Positions 35,614 through 43,951 of a stretch of 64,000 nucleotides of DNA are shown here, piece after piece. The translations under genes were made by a program, and so were the position numbers. The DNA is from Clostridium_T sp040217795 (lineage in GTDB: Bacteria; Bacillota; Clostridia; Clostridiales; Clostridiaceae). Each line of letters starts with the position of its first letter. The stretch's first letter is position 1. The notes below the pieces were generated by a model. The model was not told where the DNA came from. It saw only the letters and a program-made list of their open reading frames with translations, and made no database searches. The stretch is from positions 3,179 through 67,178 of the forward strand of contig JBEHWK010000006.1 in the NCBI GenBank assembly GCA_040217795.1. The letters are read 5' to 3'.

Positions 35614-35724
35614 CTATTCATTTCTTGTGGATGTAGTTTTCTCCTGCTGTTGGCTGCTGTTTGTTCTTTTAGTTCCGATATTGGACTTTTGTTTGTTTTG
35701 TTCTTTATTATTACCTTTATTCAT
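35614..35724 (-). CDS. Small hydrophilic 36-residue protein
   Basis: A short frame with an excellent ribosome-binding site (AAAGGAGTGAAAAGCT before ATG). The product begins MNKGNNKEQNKQKSN and ends TTSTRNE. It is rich in Asn, Lys, Gln and Ser, with no hydrophobic stretch. It lies just upstream of the promoter of RNA copy 1 on the same strand. The style (tiny, basic, Gln/Asn-rich) is common among spore-associated peptides of clostridia, but no family was recognised. Confidence 0.5.
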   Translation of the reverse strand: MNKGNNKEQNKQKSNIGTKRTNSSQQQEKTTSTRNE

Positions 35725-35807
35725 AGCTTTTCACTCCTTTCAAATATTATATTTTCCTTTTAAAGCTGTAATATTCACTTCCTATATAATAAAAAAACAG
35801 CTATAAT

Positions 35808-35834
35808 AAAAAAACAGCCAAAGGCTTGGCTGCT
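35808..35834 (-). terminator. Terminator after the GT39-like gene
   Basis: CAGCCA/TGGCTG hairpin with a T7 run on the minus strand, about 20 bp beyond the stop codon. Confidence 0.8.
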
Positions 35835-35850
35835 TTCTCTGTATCTATAA

Positions 35851-37284
35851 TTAACTTTTCCCAAACAATTTTTTCCCATCAAAGATTGCAAAAGGCAATA
35901 TGATAAATAACCAGCTTGCTATAAATGAATATCTGTCCTGTGATTCAGTGATGAGAAATAACAAAGCATATCCGCAGTAGCTGATATAAAATAAATTGAT
36001 TTCCGGATTTCTTAAATATATCTTTTTGTTAAATAATCCTATATAGGTTAAAAGGGTTAAAACAAAATATACAAACTGAATATATACGGCAGCTTTACTT
36101 TCCAGATCTACCATCATATCTTTTTCTTCTATACCTAGCTTAGCCCAGTAAGTTCCTCCAAAATCTCCCTCTCTCCATTGATACGCATACTTTCTGTAAT
36201 AAAAATTCATTAAATTTGTCAATGGAGTTGTCGTGAGCCTTTCTCTTACTATCTCCTTGGCAGCCTCTTCTATTTTTTTATAATCATTATTATATCTGTC
36301 TACTATGCCGGCATCTTCCTCATTGTATCTTCCCCAACTCTCCTGATTGGTTCCTTTTAATACTGACGTCCAGGAGGACTCACTGCCCTTCCAGAGATTA
36401 AATTCTGTGACGCCTGCAGTTTTCAGCAGTGTGCTCACTATAACTAAAGGAATCAGAAAAGCTCCTATTATACACGTGACAGATACAAGCTTCTCCCTTA
36501 GTGATTTTCTGAAGTATATCAATATATACATAATATATGCTATGACCATTACCTCTGCAACCATCCTGAATAAATTCCCTATAAACAGGCTCAATGCAGA
36601 TAAAATTAAAAACCACAAAGTTTTTTTGCCTTTTGCCACCTGAACAAATAAGTATATGCTAAGCAAATAAAATGTAATTGCTATATTTTCTCCGCAATAT
36701 ACCGCTGTATAAATAATTATAGGAGGATATACAGCTGCTACAAAGCTTGCCCATATTCCCTTAATTGGACTGGAAAAAACCTCTTTTACAATCATGTATG
36801 AAAGCAAAACACTTCCTGTTGAAAACATTGCATTGATAACCTTCAATGCAAGCAGCGGATATGTAAATAATTTTATTATTGCTGAAAAATATAAGACAAT
36901 CATAGTCAGGTGCGGGAACCTTGCGAAATAACAATCCCCTTTAAATACATAAAATTCTCCATTCAGGACTGACTGGGCTCCGCTATACATCACCCTATAG
37001 TCTGAAGCAGGCACACTGTTTATTGATGTTACCCATATAATCCTTATAATCAGCGAATAAACGAGTATTCCTAAAAGTATTTTAGTGATATTGACCTGTT
37101 TCTTTAATGTCCAGTAAACTATAATACCTGATATAGAAAAGAAAATTAATAGTACCAGGTTAAAATAATTAAATTCCTTAAAGTAATCTGTCATTCTTTT
37201 ATATGAAATAAATACTATAGGAATAAATAAAAACTTCAGTGCTATATTTATGAACTTAGAAAATCCTGCTTGTACTTTCCCCAC
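35851..37284 (-). CDS. Polytopic GT-C/GT39-like glycosyltransferase
   Basis: 477 residues with ten to twelve predicted membrane helices and one large extracellular loop (~residues 300-385, NLWKGSESSWTSVLKGTNQE). The ArnT/PMT-like layout is an N-terminal helix pair, a loop with an acidic pair near SINSVPASDYRVMYSGAQSV, and VNAMFSTGSVLLSYMIVKEV. Such proteins move sugars from polyprenyl-phosphate donors to cell-surface acceptors; donor and acceptor are unknown here. Start GTG after AAGGGGGGATTTTA. The gene stands alone between RNA copy 1 and tRNA-Trp. Confidence 0.75.
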   Translation of the reverse strand: MGKVQAGFSKFINIALKFLFIPIVFISYKRMTDYFKEFNYFNLVLLIFFSISGIIVYWTLKKQVNITKILLGILVYSLIIRIIWVTSINSVPASDYRVMYSGAQSVLNGEFYVFKGDCYFARFPHLTMIVLYFSAIIKLFTYPLLALKVINAMFSTGSVLLSYMIVKEVFSSPIKGIWASFVAAVYPPIIIYTAVYCGENIAITFYLLSIYLFVQVAKGKKTLWFLILSALSLFIGNLFRMVAEVMVIAYIMYILIYFRKSLREKLVSVTCIIGAFLIPLVIVSTLLKTAGVTEFNLWKGSESSWTSVLKGTNQESWGRYNEEDAGIVDRYNNDYKKIEEAAKEIVRERLTTTPLTNLMNFYYRKYAYQWREGDFGGTYWAKLGIEEKDMMVDLESKAAVYIQFVYFVLTLLTYIGLFNKKIYLRNPEINLFYISYCGYALLFLITESQDRYSFIASWLFIILPFAIFDGKKLFGKS

Positions 37285-37347
37285 TAAAATCCCCCCTTAT
37301 TTTCCACACAATTTATATTTTACCTTATTATTCCACTTACATCAAGC

Positions 37348-37388
37348 ACCCCAGGAGTCTGTTCTACTTATAGAGTGACCCCTGGGGT
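37348..37388. repeat. 12-bp inverted repeat downstream of tRNA-Trp
   Basis: ACCCCAGGAGTC (37348-37359) and GACCCCTGGGGT (37377-37388), one mismatch, 17-bp spacer. Notably GC-rich for the region. It could be a second terminator or a protein-binding site between tRNA-Trp and the GT39-like gene. Confidence 0.5.
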
Positions 37389-37403
37389 AAGTTTTGTCCA
37401 ACG

Positions 37404-37442
37404 AAAAAAGGCTACGAGATATTTACAAAAATATCCGTAACC
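37404..37442 (-). terminator. Terminator after tRNA-Trp
   Basis: Minus-strand GGTTACGGATATTT/AAATATCTCGTAGCC stem with internal mismatches and a TTTTTTCG tract, ~22 bp beyond the tRNA. Confidence 0.75.
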
Positions 37443-37464
37443 TTCTGTTCTAAAATTTCCTAAA

Positions 37465-37539
37465 TGGCAGGGGCAGTAGGATTTGAACCCACAACCAATG
37501 GTTTTGGAGACCACTACTCTACCGTTGAGCCATACCCCT
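37465..37539 (-). tRNA. trnW: tRNA-Trp (anticodon CCA)
   Basis: 75 nt with an encoded CCA end. Acceptor AGGGGTA pairs with TGCCCCT (one G-U). The D-arm is GGCTC AACGGTA GAGT, the anticodon loop CTCCAAA carries CCA, and the T-arm is TGTGG GTTCAAAT CCTAC. Very close to Bacillus tRNA-Trp. Confidence 0.97.
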
Positions 37540-37605
37540 ATATTTAACACAATGTATATGTTACCATGTTTTTGTCGTTTATGCAAGTCTCTGATTCAAA
37601 AATTT

Positions 37606-37638
37606 AAGGAGTATGGTGAAAAATTGTCCATACTCCTT
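37606..37638 (-). terminator. Terminator after the 49-residue basic gene
   Basis: Perfect 11-bp arms AAGGAGTATGG/CCATACTCCTT, with TTAAATTTTT following on the minus strand. Confidence 0.8.
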
Positions 37639-37643
37639 GTTTA

Positions 37644-37793
37644 TTATCTTGACTTGTTATTTCCTAATTTTCTGGATTCCTTTGAATATCCTATCTCATT
37701 TCCAGTCTCCATCTTCATTTTATGAAGCTCTTTTTTAGTTTTCTGGCCTGATCTCTTATTTTCTTTTGAATTTTTATTATTCTTGTGCGCCAC
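37644..37793 (-). CDS. Small basic protein, possibly spore-associated (SASP-like)
   Basis: A 49-residue frame starting GTG 6 bases after GGAGGTG. The product is Lys/Asn-rich (MAHKNNKNSKENKRSGQ) with a central ELHKMKMETGNEIG segment. That segment loosely recalls the MK-x-E-x-A-x-E-x-G cleavage region of alpha/beta small acid-soluble spore proteins; the DNA-binding second half of that family is not evident. It has its own ribosome-binding site and terminator, so it is probably a real gene. Function uncertain. Confidence 0.55.
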   Translation of the reverse strand: MAHKNNKNSKENKRSGQKTKKELHKMKMETGNEIGYSKESRKLGNNKSR

Positions 37794-37848
37794 AATAACA
37801 CCTCCATGATTTATTCTTCAGTATTATTATGACGATTAATTAAAGGAG

Positions 37849-38358
37849 TTATTCCTCCGGGCTATTTTCAGATTCTGCATGTTCTTCCTGAGTTTCTATA
37901 CGCCTCCTGTGAGATCCGTCTCTTCTTTCAACCAAAGCCTGAACTTCATCTTTCAAAGCACTGATAAAACTATCAAATTTCCGTTTTATCAGAAATCTGA
38001 AAACAAACTTCATGAGAAACTTATTTATTACTGAGAAAAAACCAGTTGAGTCATCAGACTCTTTCAAAGTCAGCTTAGTCCTATTATTACCTAAATCCCC
38101 AAATTCATATCTTGAAACATAAACCTCAGGCTGACTTATTGATGTAATTTCATAAACCTTGTTTTTTTCATAATCAGTAATTTCTACAGAAAGCACAGTC
38201 TTTCTGAAAGAACGCGATCCTGTCTTCTTTTCTGTCTTAGTACCTATAGGATTCTTCTCATTAAATTTGGGAAAATCTCTCTTAGCTGTTCTGACAAATA
38301 TAGAAAATACATCGTTTACTGAATAATCAAGTATTATTTCATCTTCAAATAATAACAT
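37849..38358 (-). CDS. SRPBCC/START-like cytoplasmic protein (DUF3284-like)
   Basis: 169 residues from the ATG after GGAGGGTGAGACT; an earlier GTG-initiated extension lacks a site. The body alternates beta-strands (EDEIILDYSVNDVFSIFVRT, YEITSISQPEVYVSRYEFG, KLTLKESDDS) and ends in a long basic helix (FLMKFVFRFLIKRKFDSFIS), the layout of SRPBCC-fold proteins. The last 30 residues are charged and probably disordered. No ligand can be named. Resemblance to DUF3284 is tentative. Confidence 0.5.
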   Translation of the reverse strand: MLLFEDEIILDYSVNDVFSIFVRTAKRDFPKFNEKNPIGTKTEKKTGSRSFRKTVLSVEITDYEKNKVYEITSISQPEVYVSRYEFGDLGNNRTKLTLKESDDSTGFFSVINKFLMKFVFRFLIKRKFDSFISALKDEVQALVERRDGSHRRRIETQEEHAESENSPEE

Positions 38359-38480
38359 AGTCTCACCCTCCAACCAAGTAGACAAACTAAAGGGAATGAA
38401 TACTTCCCCTTAATACTATTATACTAACTTATGTAATCATTTTCAACGAGTATCTATTCCGTAATATTATGCAAAAGAAA

Positions 38481-38507
38481 TCCCCTGAATATAAAATATC
38501 CAGGGAT
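38481..38507 (-). terminator. Terminator after the DEAD-box helicase
   Basis: CCCTG-ATAT...ATAT-CAGGG hairpin 16 bp beyond the helicase stop codon. Confidence 0.6.
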
Positions 38508-38522
38508 TACTCCATTTTCTGC

Positions 38523-39665
38523 TTAGTCAGCTTTAAAAATCCTGCCCATATAAATATATTTTTTATTAAATTTTATCTTTAATGCTCTTTCATATTCCTC
38601 TATAACCGGCATCTCTTTAAGGTCAACAAGAGTATAGGATTCCCCCTTCTCTCCTGCTCTGCCCACTCTTCCTGCCCTATGCAGGTAATCTTTCGGGTCA
38701 TTAGGAACATCCACACTTATCACCTGGGTAATTCCCTTTATATCCAGCCCCCTTGCTGCAAGATCTGAAGCAACCAGCACCTGAACTTTTCCTCTTCTGA
38801 AAGCTTCCAATGCTTTTTTTCTCTCTTCTTTATCAATATCTCCATGTATAGCTGCCGCATTGATTTTATGGAACTTAAGTTTTTCAAGGGCTTCATTTGC
38901 ATCATAAGCTTTATTTATAAAAACCATTATACTTTTTGCTTTTGAAGCGTGAATGAACCTTCTCAGGTAGTCAATTTTTTTCCTTTGTTCCACCAACACA
39001 TAGTTATGTTCAATATCTTCATTGACCCTGGTGCTGCCTTTTACTCTTATTACCTGGATATCCTCTGCCAGATCCTTTGAAAAATCTAATGTTACATTCT
39101 TTACTGTAGCCGAGAACATAAGCACCTGCTTTTGCTTTTGAGTTGATTTGAATATATCCTTTACGACTGGCAGATTCTTTTTATCAAGAAGTTTATCCAC
39201 TTCATCCAAAACAATGGTTTTTATATTCATGGAAGGTATCTTCTTCTTTCTTATAAGTTCTAATGCCCTTCCCGGAGATGCCACTAATATGTTAGGCTTT
39301 TCCTTAAGCTTATCTATCTGTCTTGTTATATTAGCACTGCCGATTAATGGAGTTGAGGAAATTTCCAGCCCTGATTCCCTTTTAATTTCCCCTATTGTAT
39401 TATGTATCTGCATTATCAATTCGTGAGTGGGAGCAAGGATAAGGCATTGAATTTCCCTCTTGCCTTTTTCCATCCTTTGAATTAAGGGAAGCAGGTATGC
39501 CAATGTCTTGCCTGTACCTGTTTCAGATTGTGCCAGAATATTCTTTCCTGCCAATGACAAGGGAATTGTCTTTTCCTGTACTTCAGTAGGTTCTGTAATT
39601 CTAAGGCTGCCTAATGCTTCTGCCAGTGTTTTTTCTATTCCAAGATTTTCAAACGTATTTTTCAT
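38523..39665 (-). CDS. DEAD-box RNA helicase (DEVD variant)
   Basis: 380 residues, just the two RecA-like domains. Q-motif region IEKTLAEALGSLRITEPTEV; Walker A AQSETGTGKTLAY; Ia APTHELIM; Ib SPGRALEL; motif II VLDEVDKLLD, with DEVD in place of DEAD; motif III MFSATVKN; motif IV IMVFINKA; motif V ASDLAARGLDI; motif VI HRAGRVGRAG. No C-terminal RNA-binding extension, unlike CsdA/DbpA. It probably remodels rRNA or mRNA. Start ATG after GAGGTAGAAG. Monocistronic. Confidence 0.93.
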   Translation of the reverse strand: MKNTFENLGIEKTLAEALGSLRITEPTEVQEKTIPLSLAGKNILAQSETGTGKTLAYLLPLIQRMEKGKREIQCLILAPTHELIMQIHNTIGEIKRESGLEISSTPLIGSANITRQIDKLKEKPNILVASPGRALELIRKKKIPSMNIKTIVLDEVDKLLDKKNLPVVKDIFKSTQKQKQVLMFSATVKNVTLDFSKDLAEDIQVIRVKGSTRVNEDIEHNYVLVEQRKKIDYLRRFIHASKAKSIMVFINKAYDANEALEKLKFHKINAAAIHGDIDKEERKKALEAFRRGKVQVLVASDLAARGLDIKGITQVISVDVPNDPKDYLHRAGRVGRAGEKGESYTLVDLKEMPVIEEYERALKIKFNKKYIYMGRIFKAD

Positions 39666-39892
39666 CTTCTACCTCGTTTATAAATTTTATTATCAGCTCC
39701 ATTTGGAGATTTATAAGTTTATTATATATGATACCTTAATACTTGATAGTTTATCAACTTTATATTAAACATAATGCTTGGAAATCACTTGATAAATGTA
39801 TGATTATAACTTATAATAAATCTACAAAATACTTTTATAATAAAATTGTTTCACAATCAAAGTAAATTTTACATACAAAGGAGTTGTTTTTT

Positions 39893-40960
39893 GTGGATAT
39901 AAAACCATTAAGAATAGGCAATTTAGTGGCTAGACTTCCTATCGTACAAGGAGGAATGGGAGTTGGTGTTTCTTCTTCCAAATTAGCTGCTGCTGTTGCC
40001 GCAAATGGTGGTATAGGGGTAATTTCAGGTGCTCAGATAGGATATACTGAGGATGATTTTGAAAAAGACCCGTTAAAAGCAAACTTAAGAGCTTTAAAGA
40101 ACCATATTAAGACTGCAAAAGAAAATGCAAAAGGCGGTATAATTGGTGTAAATCTTATGGTTGCATTGAAAAATTATGAAGAGCTTACTAAAGCTGCTAT
40201 TGAAGCAGGTGTTGATATAATTATTTCCGGAGCAGGTCTTCCTTCTCATCTTCCTAAGTTTGCAAAAGGATCTGATGTAAAGCTTGCACCGATAGTCTCA
40301 TCACTTAAGGGAGCTAATGTAATCCTTAAATTATGGGATAAGCATCATGGAGTTGCTCCTGACATGTTAGTGGTTGAAGGACCAAAAGCCGGCGGACATT
40401 TAGGATTCTCAAAAGAAGACATAGAATCTGGCAATATTGACTTCGACAAAAGCATTTCAGATATAGTTGAACTTGTTAAGACTTATGAATTAAAATACAA
40501 CAAATCTATCCCTGTAATTGCAGCAGGAGGAGTATTTGACGGATACGACGCAGCAAAATATCTGAAGTTAGGCGCAAGCGGAGTTCAAATAGCTACAAGA
40601 TTTGTAGCTACAGAAGAATGTGATGCTCACATCAACTTCAAGAACGCTTATATAAACAGTAAAAAAGAAGATATCGTAATAGTTAAGAGTCCGGTAGGAA
40701 TGCCTGGAAGAGCTATCAAGAACGCTTTTGTCGATAAAGTAAGTAAGGAAAGAGAAACAATAACTAAGTGTTTTAACTGCCTTGTTCCTTGCAATCCTAA
40801 AGAAACACCTTACTGCATAACTAAAGCTTTAATAAATGCAGTAGAAGGTAATGTGGATGAAGGCTTGATTTTCTGTGGGGAGAATGCTTACAAAATAAAG
40901 AAAATGTACACAGTAAAAGAGCTTATGGAAGAACTTGAAAGCGAAATTAAAAAAGCTTAA
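39893..40960 (+). CDS. Nitronate monooxygenase / FabK-like FMN flavoprotein
   Basis: 355 residues from a GTG ten bases after AAAGGAG; an upstream TTG is too close to that site. TIM-barrel NMO family signatures: LPIVQGGMGVGVS, GGIGVISGAQIGYTE, VVEGPKAGGHLGFS (the GGH motif with the putative catalytic His) and IPVIAAGGVFDGYDAAKYLK (phosphate-binding). The C-terminal CFNCLVPCNPKETPYC has four cysteines, as in many clostridial members. It could oxidise nitronates or, like FabK, reduce enoyl-ACP; no fab genes are nearby. Confidence 0.88.
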   Translation: MDIKPLRIGNLVARLPIVQGGMGVGVSSSKLAAAVAANGGIGVISGAQIGYTEDDFEKDPLKANLRALKNHIKTAKENAKGGIIGVNLMVALKNYEELTKAAIEAGVDIIISGAGLPSHLPKFAKGSDVKLAPIVSSLKGANVILKLWDKHHGVAPDMLVVEGPKAGGHLGFSKEDIESGNIDFDKSISDIVELVKTYELKYNKSIPVIAAGGVFDGYDAAKYLKLGASGVQIATRFVATEECDAHINFKNAYINSKKEDIVIVKSPVGMPGRAIKNAFVDKVSKERETITKCFNCLVPCNPKETPYCITKALINAVEGNVDEGLIFCGENAYKIKKMYTVKELMEELESEIKKA

Positions 40961-40971
40961 TAATTTATAAA

Positions 40972-41019
40972 GGGAGCTGTCTTGAAACAGGAAAAAACTT
41001 CTGTTTTGAGGCAACTCTC
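40972..41019 (+). terminator. Terminator after the NMO gene
   Basis: GGGAGCTGTCTTGAAACAG/CTGTTTTGAGGCAACTCTC imperfect stem followed by TTTTTACG. Confidence 0.8.
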
Positions 41020-41031
41020 TTTTTACGTTAA

Positions 41032-41074
41032 AAGGGCATCTCAGGATGATTTTATATCACCTTGAGATGCCTTT
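41032..41074 (-). terminator. Terminator after the 41.1-kb hypothetical gene
   Basis: AAAGGCATCTCAAGG/CCTGAGATGCCC stem (minus strand) with TTTTAACG following. Confidence 0.8.
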
Positions 41075-41080
41075 CTTTTG

Positions 41081-41755
41081 CTAATTGGTGCTTAATCCGC
41101 TGCATCCTGTTATCTTGTTTCCACTTGAAGTTACTTTGACATCAAAAATGACCTTTTTAGTTAAAGTTTTTGTCTGACCGCCAACAGTCTGAGTTTCTTT
41201 TGTAGCTGTCACCACTTCATAAATATTATCTTCAACCTGCACTACCTTGTCCATCGTGAATTCCAGATCATCTATCTTTATTCCCTTTTTTCTGTAATCT
41301 GTGATTATTGCAGTAATGTTATTATAAACCTGCGTGTCACTCTGCACGATATCTTTAAGATATGAAGTATCCATGTTGGTGTTATTAACCAGATTCTTAA
41401 ATGTTACTTTAAAGGAAATTATGGTATCCTCCACCTGTCCATTTGTGCTTTTTTGAACTGTTTCGGGCGTTACTACAACTTCTGGTTCACCTGTACTCTT
41501 GCTGCTGCTTTCAGGAACTTTTGTATCTGATGAACTATTTCCCTCAGTTTTTTGAGTATTTTCAGCATTTTCAGCATTTTCGGTATTTGCGCTGCTTTCA
41601 GTATTGACATTGGTTGCACTGCTGTCCGGGATGTCATTGCTTACCACTTCAGGCTTATCATTATTAAAAAAATTTTTATAAACCCCGAAAGATACAGCTG
41701 ATATTACTGCTATTGCTATAAAAACTGCTAAAATTAATTTTACTATTTTTTTCAT
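41081..41755 (-). CDS. Membrane-anchored extracytoplasmic protein of unknown function
   Basis: 224 residues: an N-terminal uncleaved anchor or signal (VKLILAVFIAIAVISAVSFG), a ~70-residue Ser/Thr/Asn/Glu linker with short repeats (SSANTENAENAENTQKTE), and a C-terminal ~115-residue domain (VEDTIISFKVTFKNLVNNTN to KITGCSGLSTN). The domain has alternating strands and a KTLTKKVIFDVKV segment. No catalytic motif seen. It follows the dockerin protein gene by 13 bp and is likely co-transcribed with it, suggesting a shared cell-surface task. Confidence 0.7.
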   Translation of the reverse strand: MKKIVKLILAVFIAIAVISAVSFGVYKNFFNNDKPEVVSNDIPDSSATNVNTESSANTENAENAENTQKTEGNSSSDTKVPESSSKSTGEPEVVVTPETVQKSTNGQVEDTIISFKVTFKNLVNNTNMDTSYLKDIVQSDTQVYNNITAIITDYRKKGIKIDDLEFTMDKVVQVEDNIYEVVTATKETQTVGGQTKTLTKKVIFDVKVTSSGNKITGCSGLSTN

Positions 41756-41768
41756 GGTACGTTTTCTC

Positions 41769-43133
41769 CTAATATGATATTTCTCTTTGATAATTTCGTA
41801 TTATATCTCCACTTTCATAATAATACCTGTTTTTAACTGAATTATAAGTAGTACTTCCCGCAGGATAGCTGTAGGAAATTGTCTTTAATCTTGCATCATA
41901 CACAGCTGTTATGAAATCAGTCATGCTTAAACTTTGATCAATTCCTGACATTATATTATAAGCCCCTGTCGGCCCATGCTGTATAGCTGTAGAAAAAATC
42001 ATGTTTCTTGTTGAATTGTACTGAAGAAGCCTTCCGGGGTCATAACCCTTACTCTTCGATATACTTACAAATCTGTCATAATAATTTTCCTTTGTATAGC
42101 TCAGCTGAAGAGCGTAAAATTCATCATAATTTGAGGAAGCCAACTGTTTCCACGCTGCCTGGAAATTAGCTCCATATGTTTTTCCATCTGCAATATAGCC
42201 ATTGTTTAAAATAGTGTAGAACTCCTGCTTAGCTGAATAAAGCCAGGTAACAAATGCAGTCAAGCTTCCCACATTTGATGAAAACTGGAATGCACCATAA
42301 GATACACCTCCAAGGTCTCCGGTGCCGCTTGAAATTGCTCCGGGATCCCCGTTGGATTCATAATTTGCAGCTATGTTCCCAAACATGGAACCATTCCTGT
42401 CATCCTGTATAAAATCCAGGTAACTTGGAACATATCCGGTAACTACTGTTGTGGCATTCTTGTACCACTTAAATTCATAGAACCCATAGGTACGCCTTAC
42501 AATTTCAATTGTTGTGTTATTTGGCACCAAGTTCGCAGTTTTATATGTATTTGATGGCTGCGTCCTAATATAAAGATCATCCTGGGTTACAGCCAGTTTC
42601 TCCTTATATCCTGTAGTATTGTTAATAAGTTCTGTTCCGAACTTATTGTAGGCTCTTCCGTTTGTGCTTGAACCTACAGCATTTACGGCATCATATGAAT
42701 TGGAAAATTTGTTCAGATATGTTTCTCCATCAAAAACCCAATATGAACTGTTGTCCCAAATAGTTTGTCCATTTAAATTGGAAGCTGTTCTTCCACTTGA
42801 ACCTGCCGCAAGTTTAATTGCATCCCCCAACTGATTATAACCGAATCCCTTAACTATATTTCCTGCTGAATCATATGCATTATAAAGAAGTCCTATATAT
42901 TTGCTTACCATTACATTATCATAAATATCCACTATTCCATCTTTATTCAAATCATATTTGGAATTACTTGTGTTGTAATACTTTGAAATCTCTGTCAAAT
43001 CCTTTTGATCAACTATTCTGTCTGCATTTATATCCGGGTTTATTGTCAAGGCCTCCGCATTAATTCCTAAAGCTGTAAATGTCAGTATACCCGTTAATAC
43101 CGATACTAAAACCTTATTCAAATTTCTTCTCAT
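41769..43133 (-). CDS. Secreted dockerin-SH3-lysozyme-like protein
   Basis: 454 residues from the ATG after GGGGGGAACT. Signal peptide ~1-28 (VLVSVLTGILTFTALGINAE). A type I dockerin at ~30-85 has two Ca-binding repeats, PDINADRIVDQKDLTEISKY and YDLNKDGIVDIYDNVMVSKY. A ~90-residue segment follows, then an SH3-like domain at ~200-260 (DDLYIRTQPSNTYKTANLVP). The C-terminal ~200 residues (ESNGDPGAISSGTGDLGGVS, SYGAFQFSS, IQHGPTGAYNIMSG) resemble lysozyme-like/VgrG-associated hydrolase domains, with Glu in NYESNG a candidate acid. It probably acts on the cell wall and may dock to a cohesin protein; no cohesin gene is in the window. Confidence 0.82.
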   Translation of the reverse strand: MRRNLNKVLVSVLTGILTFTALGINAEALTINPDINADRIVDQKDLTEISKYYNTSNSKYDLNKDGIVDIYDNVMVSKYIGLLYNAYDSAGNIVKGFGYNQLGDAIKLAAGSSGRTASNLNGQTIWDNSSYWVFDGETYLNKFSNSYDAVNAVGSSTNGRAYNKFGTELINNTTGYKEKLAVTQDDLYIRTQPSNTYKTANLVPNNTTIEIVRRTYGFYEFKWYKNATTVVTGYVPSYLDFIQDDRNGSMFGNIAANYESNGDPGAISSGTGDLGGVSYGAFQFSSNVGSLTAFVTWLYSAKQEFYTILNNGYIADGKTYGANFQAAWKQLASSNYDEFYALQLSYTKENYYDRFVSISKSKGYDPGRLLQYNSTRNMIFSTAIQHGPTGAYNIMSGIDQSLSMTDFITAVYDARLKTISYSYPAGSTTYNSVKNRYYYESGDIIRNYQREISY

Positions 43134-43300
43134 AGTTCCCCCCCGCGTTTCTTCCCTAACTTCAATTAGTACCACATTACGTTATAACAATTATATAACA
43201 AAAATCCCTTTATGTAGTTAAAAATTTAATAAAATATTGTTAATTTTGAAAGAATTTATTAGGAGATCTCCAATTGAGACTAAATATTCTGAATATTCCA

Positions 43301-43329
43301 TTGATTTATTTTTTGTTGTGTGTTATTAT
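43301..43329 (+). promoter_or_regulatory. Sigma-A promoter of RNA copy 2
   Basis: TTGATT (43301-43306), 17-bp spacer, TATTAT (43324-43329). Spacing and -35 flank (TTGATTTATTTTTT) match copy 1. It diverges from the dockerin gene 170 bp away. Confidence 0.75.
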
Positions 43330-43453
43330 TGATATAAGAAGTAATCTATTAAATTAGCTTTACTTCCTGCAAATCCTGACTGAAAAAATTAAAAAAGCGT
43401 CAATCTGTGAAACTAAAAGCATCTATGTAAATGTTCCGAGATTAGGGGCTGGG

Positions 43454-43951
43454 GTTCAGTAATCAGAGAACAAGGTTTACGGTCAGTGTCTTAGTATCGA
43501 AGATTATTGCTGAGTTCAAAGATTTGAGACAATGGTTCAAAATTAAGAACTGAGTTCAAAGATTATAGCGTAAATTTCAAAAATCAAAGAATAGGTTCAA
43601 AATTTAAAAACTAATGCTCAAAATCAAAAACAGATTTATGATTAGAGAATAAACATCAAAAATCATAACAAAGTTAAGGTTATAAACCAAACTCAATATC
43701 AACGGATATGGTTCCCTGCTTCTTGATGTGATATCAAGTCAGAGAACAAATTACAGGTTAAGGAACAATGGTTCAATATGAAGATAATGTTTGAAGGTCA
43801 GAGAGTAAAAATCTAAAATCTTTGGGCAAGTTTCAAGTTTTAGAATCAAGCTTCAGTGTCAAAGAACAGAATTCGAGATCAGCGATTAACCATCAAAAAT
43901 CAAAGAATATAGTTCAACATCAGAAAGTTAAGTTCAAGACCATTAAGATGC
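43454..43951 (+). repeat. Degenerate ~20-bp tandem repeats inside RNA copy 2 (~25 units)
   Basis: Units begin mostly GTTCAAA or TTCAAAA and end near AGAACAAA/AGAATAA, 19-21 bp each. Approximate consensus GTTCAAAATCAAAGAATAAA. Same strand sense relative to its promoter as in copy 1. Confidence 0.8.

Noticed and set aside
35558..35806. 82-residue plus-strand frame rich in Cys, Phe and Leu
   Set aside because: It is antisense to the 36-residue gene and the RNA copy 1 promoter region, and has no ribosome-binding site.
37368..37586. 72-residue minus-strand frame
   Set aside because: It reads through tRNA-Trp and its terminator.
43454..43951. Possible CRISPR array
   Set aside because: Repeat units are contiguous, degenerate and ~20 bp, without spacers; no cas genes are in the window. 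The Cas4-like domain at 55.1 kb is part of a helicase.
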